The notes beneath the pieces are model-generated. The model saw nothing but the letters and a program-made list of their open reading frames with translations. It had not been told where the DNA came from and did not search any database. Shown here piece by piece: positions 47,231 through 52,256 of a stretch of 52,256 nucleotides of DNA. The stretch's first letter is position 1. The number at the start of each line of letters is the position of its first letter. The stretch comes from CAYMRL01 sp964398985 (GTDB taxonomy: Bacteria; Deinococcota; Deinococci; Deinococcales; Trueperaceae): contig CAYNOS010000015.1 of the NCBI GenBank assembly GCA_964398985.1, forward strand, positions 1-52,256, in the 5' to 3' direction. The position numbers and the translations under genes were made by a program.

Positions 47231-49540
47231 TCAGTCGATCAGCTCGCCCAGCATCCTGGGGTCGACGTCACTGCGCACCGTGACCCCGGCGAAGCGTTGC
47301 GGCAGCGCTGCCAGCAGCGCCTCCATGCGCGTGTCGTCCGCAGCCTTGAGCAGCAGGTGGTAGGCGTAACGACCCCTGACGCGCTCGACCGGCGCCGCCT
47401 CCGGACCCAGCACCTCGTCGGCCGACGCGCCGGCGAGCAGCAGGGAGTCCGCCGCCTTGGAGGCCGCCTGCAGCGCCGCCGAGCGTTCCTTGGCCGTGAA
47501 CTGCAGCTTGGCCAGCGACGTGAAGGGCGGGTAACCGAAGCGCCGGCGACGCTCGAGCTGCCGCTCGACGAGCGCCGCGACAGCCGCTTGGGTGTCGTCG
47601 GCGGCGAGCGCTTCGAGCACCGCGTGACCCGGCGCGTGGCTCTGCACCACCAGCAGCGTGCGCTTGGCCGGCGCCAGCTCCGCGAACTGCAGCAGCGCGC
47701 GCAGCGCCTCCTCCTCAGCGCGGTAGTCGGCCTGGTAGAGGTGAGCCTCGAACGACGTCACGGCCATCAGTGACAGCGCCGGCAGCACCGGCAGCCGCAG
47801 CGCCGCGGTGGTGCCGATGATCACGCCCGGCTCACCGGCGATCAGCGGTGCGATGTCGTCCTTCCTGTCGCGGTCGTAGCGCACGAGCAGCGTTCCGGGG
47901 AGCAGCCGTGCCAGCTGCGACGCCACCCACTCGGTGCCGGCGCCCTTGAGCGCCTCGAGCTGGTCGTTGCCGCAGTCCGGGCAGGTGTCGGGCAGTGGTT
48001 CGTCGTGGCCGCACTGATGGCATCTGAGGCGGGCGTCGTCGAGGTGATAGCGGAGGGTCAGGTCGCAGTTGGGGCACGGGGCCGCCCAGCCGCACGCCCG
48101 GCACCCGAACGCGCCGGAGAAGCCGCGGCGCGGCGCGATCACGACGGCCTGCCTGCCGCGCTCGGCGACCTGCCGGAGCGTCTGCTGGAGGTCCGGGTGC
48201 AAGGGCCAGTTGGCGCTCTCGCGCATGTCAGCGACGTGCAGCCGCAGGTCGGGTAGCGGCAGGGCGCGCCGCGACGCCTCCGGCACCGCGTGCAGGATCT
48301 CCGGCGTCACGGCGACATCGGCGCGCGTCAGCGCGGCGCCGGCCGCCTGCGCCACCTGCTGGGCAACCTTGGCCACGTGGGTGCGTGCTCCCGAGAGCAG
48401 CTTGTACGACTCGCTGCCGGCATCGAGCAGCACGACCCGGCCGAGTTCGCTGACCGGCGCCAGCAGCGCCGCGAAGGTGCCGACGACAACCACCGGACCT
48501 ACCTCGCCGACCTCCTGCCAGGCGCGACGCCGGCTGTCCTCGTCGCTGCCACCCGTCAGGTACTGGATCGGCAACCGATCGGCGAGAGCGCCAGCGGCCG
48601 CGGCCGCCATGGCTACCTCCGGGGCGATGACGATCACGCTGCGGCCCAGCTCGAGGTCCTCGTCCAACCGTGGAGCGATCGCGGCCAACCGCTCCAACCG
48701 CGTGCCTCCGACGACGGCGCCATCTCCTTCGGGCGGAACGGTCAGCTCCGGCACCCTCGGCAGCTCGCGTTCTCCCTCGTGCGGGACGACGATCGCGGGC
48801 GCCGCGACCTCGATCTCCGCGTAGCCGGCGTAGCCCTTGGTCACCAGGCTCCGGACGGTGCTCTCCCCCACCCCGGCGTCGCGCGCCAGGGCCGCGGCGC
48901 TATCGGCAAAGCCGACCTCCCAGAGCAGCGCCAGCGCCGCACGCTGGTTGTCCGCACGCTTGCCGGAGAGCCCCTGATCGGCCGCGTGCAGAGGCACCAA
49001 CACGCGCTTGGTGCGGGCCCGTTCCGCTAGGCGCTCGTCCACCAGGCCCTGCTTCCTGAGCACGTCGAGCGCGGCGGCCGGAACGTCGTCGGCCGGCATC
49101 CACTCTCCGGGTCGTGCCCAGCCACCGGTGGGAGCGGCCCCGGCGAGCGTGGGGTCGCTGGCGACTTCCGCGCCCAGCAGCTCGGGAGCATCCTGGTGAA
49201 GCCGGACCTGGTGGTCGAGATCCGGCGCCAAGCCCGGCAACGCCAGCGTCGCCAGCACCAGGCCGGCCGGCACCCCGCTCGAGCGCGCCACCGAGTCGAT
49301 CGCCCTGGCGGCCCAAGGACGCAGCCACACCACGGCATCGAGGGCACCAAGCACGTGCTTGAGCTCGAGGCCGCGACCGGGATCGACGTTGCGCTCCGCG
49401 ACCGCGACGCCCACCTTGACCCCGCCGTGCCACGGCACGGCGACCCGCTGTCCGAGCTCGACGCGGCCGCCAGACAGCGGCTCGAGATAGGTGAGCGGGC
49501 CGAGCGGCAACGGGAACAGCACGTCGAGAGCTCGCGGCAC
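47231..49540 (-). CDS. priA: Primosomal protein PriA, helicase motifs degenerate
   Basis: A 769-residue replication-restart protein. The zinc-binding module is intact: CRACGWAAPCPNCDLTLRYH and CHQCGHDEPLPDTCPDC, followed by LEALKGAGTEWV. The C-terminal domain is also recognisable (RRRFGYPPFTSLAKLQFTAK). The Walker A loop expected before the first ATPase domain is absent: the region reads GAVVGGTRLERLAAIAPRL. The DEEH box plus SSYKQ is replaced by LLDAGSESYKLLSGARTHVA. This resembles D. radiodurans PriA, reported as a pseudohelicase that supports loading without unwinding. Start GTG 49540 is chosen because of the -10 element 5 nt upstream; ATG 49582 in frame would overlap the purM start. Confidence 0.9.
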   Translation of the reverse strand: MPRALDVLFPLPLGPLTYLEPLSGGRVELGQRVAVPWHGGVKVGVAVAERNVDPGRGLELKHVLGALDAVVWLRPWAARAIDSVARSSGVPAGLVLATLALPGLAPDLDHQVRLHQDAPELLGAEVASDPTLAGAAPTGGWARPGEWMPADDVPAAALDVLRKQGLVDERLAERARTKRVLVPLHAADQGLSGKRADNQRAALALLWEVGFADSAAALARDAGVGESTVRSLVTKGYAGYAEIEVAAPAIVVPHEGERELPRVPELTVPPEGDGAVVGGTRLERLAAIAPRLDEDLELGRSVIVIAPEVAMAAAAAGALADRLPIQYLTGGSDEDSRRRAWQEVGEVGPVVVVGTFAALLAPVSELGRVVLLDAGSESYKLLSGARTHVAKVAQQVAQAAGAALTRADVAVTPEILHAVPEASRRALPLPDLRLHVADMRESANWPLHPDLQQTLRQVAERGRQAVVIAPRRGFSGAFGCRACGWAAPCPNCDLTLRYHLDDARLRCHQCGHDEPLPDTCPDCGNDQLEALKGAGTEWVASQLARLLPGTLLVRYDRDRKDDIAPLIAGEPGVIIGTTAALRLPVLPALSLMAVTSFEAHLYQADYRAEEEALRALLQFAELAPAKRTLLVVQSHAPGHAVLEALAADDTQAAVAALVERQLERRRRFGYPPFTSLAKLQFTAKERSAALQAASKAADSLLLAGASADEVLGPEAAPVERVRGRYAYHLLLKAADDTRMEALLAALPQRFAGVTVRSDVDPRMLGELID

Positions 49541-49545
49541 GAGCC

Positions 49546-49551
49546 AGTGTA
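49546..49551 (-). promoter_or_regulatory. Leaderless-type -10 element for priA
   Basis: TACACT on the minus strand ends 5 nt before GTG 49540. It lies exactly where a -35 box for the divergent purM promoter would be. Confidence 0.45.
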
Positions 49552-49568
49552 GCCACTCCCTCGGCCGG

Positions 49569-49574
49569 TAGAAT
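49569..49574 (+). promoter_or_regulatory. Leaderless-type -10 element for purM
   Basis: TAGAAT ends 6 nt before ATG 49581; no ribosome-binding site. Seventeen nucleotides separate it from the oppositely directed priA -10. Confidence 0.5.
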
Positions 49575-49580
49575 CGGTCC

Positions 49581-50588
49581 ATGTCGTCGCTGCCCAAGGG
49601 ATACCTACAAGCGGGGGTCGACCTCGCGGCCGCCGACGAGACGCTCCGGCGCATCAAGGACTCGGTCGCCAGCACCTACACCGCCGGAGTGCTGCGCGGG
49701 CTCGGCGCGTTCGGAGGCCTCTTCGAGGTCCCGGCCGGCTACCGGCGGCCGGTGCTGGCAGCCTCGACCGACGGCGTCGGCACCAAGGTCAAACTCGCCG
49801 TCGAGCGCGGTGCCTACGCCTCCGTCGGCCGCGATCTCGTGAACCACTGCGTCAACGACATCCTGGTGCAGGGCGCGACGCCGCTGTTCTTCCTCGACTA
49901 CGTCGCCAGCTCGCGGCTCGACCCGGCGGTCGTCGCCGAGGTCGTTGCCGGGGTGGCGCGCGGTTGCCGCGAGACCGGCATGGCGCTCCTCGGTGGGGAG
50001 ACCGCCGAGATGCCGGGCGTGTACGCCAGCGGTGAACTGGACCTGGTCGGCACCGTGATCGGCATCGTGGAACATGACGAGATCGTCGACGGCTCGCGCA
50101 TCGTGGCCGGAGACCTGCTGCTGGCTCTGCCTTCGGGCGGCCTGCAGACCAACGGCTTCTCGCTGGCGCGCTCGGTGCTGGCAGGCAGGTTCGACGAGCC
50201 GTTCGAGGGCGGGACCGTCGCCGATGCCCTGCTGGCTCCCCACGAGAGCTTCCTGTCGCGAGTTCGCCCGCTGCTGGCGGCCGGACTCGTGAAGGGCATG
50301 GCGCACGTGACCGGGGGCGGCATGCCGGGCAACCTGACGCGGACGCTCCCCGCCGGGCTGGGAGCGGTGGTCGAGCGCGGCACGTGGCCCGAGCCGCCGG
50401 TGTTCGCAGTGATTCAGGCGGCCGGCGAGATCGATGCTCGCGAGATGTTCGAGGTATTCAACATGGGCGTCGGGATGGTGCTGTTCGTCGCTGCGGACGC
50501 CCTCGACGCGGCCCGCGAACTGCTTGGCGACGCCACCAGTCACGTCATCGGCCGCGTGCTAGAGGGCTCGGGCGTCCGCATCGCCTGA
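49581..50588 (+). CDS. purM: Phosphoribosylformylglycinamidine cyclo-ligase
   Basis: A 335-residue AIR synthetase, fifth step of purine synthesis, which closes the imidazole ring using ATP. Landmarks: the N-terminal GYLQAGVDLAAADETLRRI, ASTDGVGTKVKLAVE (ATP-binding strand), GRDLVNHCVNDILVQGATPL with FFLDYVASSRL, GGETAEMPGVY and HVTGGGMPGNLTRTLP. Length is normal. The ATG follows a -10 element by 6 nt. The gene is monocistronic, divergent from priA and convergent with the sensor kinase, 38 bp apart. Confidence 0.97.
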   Translation: MSSLPKGYLQAGVDLAAADETLRRIKDSVASTYTAGVLRGLGAFGGLFEVPAGYRRPVLAASTDGVGTKVKLAVERGAYASVGRDLVNHCVNDILVQGATPLFFLDYVASSRLDPAVVAEVVAGVARGCRETGMALLGGETAEMPGVYASGELDLVGTVIGIVEHDEIVDGSRIVAGDLLLALPSGGLQTNGFSLARSVLAGRFDEPFEGGTVADALLAPHESFLSRVRPLLAAGLVKGMAHVTGGGMPGNLTRTLPAGLGAVVERGTWPEPPVFAVIQAAGEIDAREMFEVFNMGVGMVLFVAADALDAARELLGDATSHVIGRVLEGSGVRIA

Positions 50589-50626
50589 CCGTCAGACAGC
50601 GGCCAGAACGAGTCGGACCCGGAGCT

Positions 50627-52105
50627 TCAGTTCAAGGCAGGCGGCTTGCCGTGCCGGCCCTCGGGGTACTCCTGCAGCTTCGGAACGCCCGGCGCCTCGC
50701 CGGTCTGCCGCGGGTCGAGCGCCGGGATCAGCACCGTGAACACCGAACCTTCTCCCAGCTTCGACTCGACGGTCACGGTGCCGTCGTGCTGCTGGACGAT
50801 CCACCTGACGATGGCGAGGCCCAGCCCGCTGCCGTTGCCGCGGCCGCTGCGGGCGCCGTCGATCCGGTAGAAGCGGTCGAACAGGTGTGGCAGCGCCTCG
50901 GCGGGGATGCCGGCGCCGTCGTCGAGCACCTCGAGCCTGACCTGCTGCTTCTCCCGCGTGACGCTGAGGCTGACGCGCTCGGCGCCGGCGTTGATCGCGT
51001 TGTGCACGAGATTGAGCACCACCTGCTTGAGCCTGGTGGCGTCGCCCAGCACCTCCGCCAGCGGCTGCGGAGCGTGCACCTCGATGGTGGCTGAGCCTGC
51101 CGTTGGCAGCAGTTCCGCCTGCACGGCGTGCACGACCTCGACCAGGTTCATGGGCTCGCGCTGCACCGTGAACCCGGCGTCGGCGCGGGCGAGCTCCAGG
51201 AGGTCGTTGACGAGCTTGCCCATGCGGTCGGCCTCGCGGCGGATGACGTCGAGCGATTCCGTCTGCTCCGGCGTGGGACGGGTGCGGCGACTCAGGTACG
51301 CGGCGTGCCCGGCGATCGCGGTCACCGGCGTCCGGAGCTCGTGACTGGCGTCGGCCGTGAAGCGGCGTTGTGTCTCGAACGACTCCTGCAGGCGGTCGAG
51401 CATGTTGTTGATGGCCACCGAGAGGTCGCGGATCTCGTCGCGGTTGCTGGTGACCGGTACGCGCCTGGTGATCTCCGACCCGGAGATGCGCGCGGCGGTC
51501 TCGGTGACGCGCTTGAGCGGCCCGAGCACGCGCTCGGAAAGCACCCAGACGCCCAGCGCGAAGGCCAAGAAGGCCAACAGCACGGTCAACGCCAGGTCGC
51601 GGGCCAACTGCTCCAAGGTGCTGGTCATCAGCCCCGCCGGCACGCCGACGAAGAAGGCCGCCTGCACCACTCGGCCCTGCGTCGGGAAGTCGATGCGGCC
51701 GAGACGGGCGAGGACCCGGATGCGCTCGCCGCCGCTGGTGACGGTGGTGGCCGCCGAACGGTTGGCCACCAGGTTCTGCAGCGTCTGGTCGGAAAGCGCG
51801 CCGACCAACGGGTAGCCGGTGTCGGGATACGGCACCCCGGCCTTGATCGCCGAGATGTTCTCGGGCGCCCGAGGCGTGGTGCCGACCAGCAGAATCTGAT
51901 AGTAGGTGTCGTTGGGCAGCTTCTGCAGCGCTTCGCTGATAGTCCCCTCGCCGCTGGTCAACCCCGCCAACGCCGACTGAGCCCGCTCCTCGACGCCCAC
52001 GCTCAGCGAGCGTTCGGTGAGCACGTACACCGATAGCGCCACCGCCGAGAGGATCACGGCGATGAACGCACCGAAAACCAGCGTGAACTGCAGCCTCAGG
52101 TTCAC
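50627..52105 (-). CDS. Sensor histidine kinase, HAMP/HisKA type
   Basis: A 492-residue membrane kinase. TM1 is ~6-29 and TM2 ~171-189, bracketing an extracytoplasmic sensor domain of ~140 residues with no recognised fold. A HAMP domain (~190-240, LGPLKRVTETAARI) leads to the HisKA motif FTADASHELRTPVTAIAGH with phospho-acceptor H255, then the ATPase domain: N box LVHNAIN, G1 DDGAGI, F box LFDRFYRIDGARSG, G2 GSGLGLAIVRWIVQQHDG. The start is GTG 52105, 14 bp after the stop of the response regulator gene, with which it forms an operon. Signal unknown. The C-terminal ~25 residues are a proline-rich tail beyond the ATPase domain. Confidence 0.93.
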   Translation of the reverse strand: MNLRLQFTLVFGAFIAVILSAVALSVYVLTERSLSVGVEERAQSALAGLTSGEGTISEALQKLPNDTYYQILLVGTTPRAPENISAIKAGVPYPDTGYPLVGALSDQTLQNLVANRSAATTVTSGGERIRVLARLGRIDFPTQGRVVQAAFFVGVPAGLMTSTLEQLARDLALTVLLAFLAFALGVWVLSERVLGPLKRVTETAARISGSEITRRVPVTSNRDEIRDLSVAINNMLDRLQESFETQRRFTADASHELRTPVTAIAGHAAYLSRRTRPTPEQTESLDVIRREADRMGKLVNDLLELARADAGFTVQREPMNLVEVVHAVQAELLPTAGSATIEVHAPQPLAEVLGDATRLKQVVLNLVHNAINAGAERVSLSVTREKQQVRLEVLDDGAGIPAEALPHLFDRFYRIDGARSGRGNGSGLGLAIVRWIVQQHDGTVTVESKLGEGSVFTVLIPALDPRQTGEAPGVPKLQEYPEGRHGKPPALN

Positions 52106-52119
52106 TGCCTACCGGCCGT

Positions 52120-52256
52120 CTACTCCTCGCGCAGCACGTAACCGACGCCGCGGACGGTGTGGATCAGACGACGCTCGCCGTCGCCCTCGAGCTTGCGCCG
52201 CAGGTAGCCGACGTAGACGTCGACCACGTTGCTGCCGCCGGTGTACTCGGGCCACA
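52120..52256 (-). CDS. Response regulator, OmpR/PhoB family (C-terminal end only)
   Basis: The last 44 codons of a gene that runs off the right edge. They read through GGSNVVDVYVGYLRRKLEGD to RRLIHTVRGVGYVLREE, the unmistakable recognition helix and beta-hairpin end of a winged-helix OmpR-type regulator. The stop lies 14 bp before the sensor kinase start, so it is the kinase's partner. The receiver domain is outside the window. Confidence 0.93.
   Translation of the reverse strand, partial: WPEYTGGSNVVDVYVGYLRRKLEGDGERRLIHTVRGVGYVLREE

Noticed and set aside
1..52256. CRISPR arrays, prophage, insertion sequences, tRNA or rRNA genes
   Set aside because: I saw no regularly spaced repeats, transposase or integrase domains, or cloverleaf-like segments. 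Absence of tRNA genes is by eye only; a tRNAscan search would settle it.

Overview
This 52-kb high-GC window looks like part of a bacterial chromosome scaffold from the Deinococcota, probably a Truepera-like lineage. The assignment is inference. It rests on a PriA whose helicase motifs have decayed (a trait documented in Deinococcus radiodurans), on about nineteen start codons that sit only 5-10 nt after a TANNNT -10 hexamer (the leaderless-mRNA layout known from Deinococcus), and on the general gene content. No rRNA, tRNA, insertion sequence, prophage or CRISPR array was recognised. A run of 100 N at 15443-15542 is an assembly gap; the same 55 bp stand on both sides of it.

Layout. 0-4.2 kb: a DinB-like protein and a peptide-type ABC importer (binding protein and two permeases, no ATPase). 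4.2-9.8 kb: a histidine phosphatase, an unknown multi-pass membrane protein, an unknown secreted protein, a divergent OsmC / GlxA-type AraC regulator pair, an aldo/keto reductase and a VOC-domain remnant. 9.8-15.2 kb, minus strand: a histidine kinase, a NarL/LuxR response regulator, an ABC ATPase and two ABC-2 permeases, which together form a self-contained sensing and export cassette. 15.2-19.2 kb: a second peptide-type importer, again without ATPases. 19.3-28.5 kb: an accessory stretch of small enzymes (RibD/DHFR-like reductase, sugar isomerase with Gfo/Idh oxidoreductase, second DinB-like protein, nitrilase, two GNAT acetyltransferases, CsgG-like lipoprotein, GyrI-like protein, AlkD-like repair protein, a squalene-cyclase-like protein with an inserted helix-turn-helix, CutA), many apparently transcribed as leaderless messages.

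28.2-32.8 kb, minus strand: a sugar-type ABC importer (binding protein and two permeases) translationally coupled to a NamZ/DUF1343 exo-muramidase, suggesting scavenging of cell-wall amino sugars. 32.9-36.5 kb: a bacterial NHEJ operon, LigD (ligase then polymerase, no phosphoesterase) followed by two tandem Ku genes. 36.6-39.4 kb: a DUF1905 protein, MgtE, an HD-domain nucleotidase and a small lipoprotein with the clearest sigma-70-type promoter of the window. 39.5-44.7 kb: housekeeping translation genes hisS-aspS-HAD phosphatase-asnS. 44.7-49.5 kb, minus strand: a GerMN protein, an N-acetylmuramoyl-L-alanine amidase, smpB and priA. 49.6-52.3 kb: purM, then a sensor kinase and the C-terminal end of its OmpR-type response regulator, which runs off the window.

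The most noteworthy signals are the leaderless-promoter class, the pseudohelicase PriA with a 40-bp bidirectional leaderless promoter towards purM, the squalene-cyclase/HTH chimera, the two-Ku NHEJ operon, the NamZ-linked transporter, and strong hairpins between binding-protein and permease genes in two unrelated importer operons.
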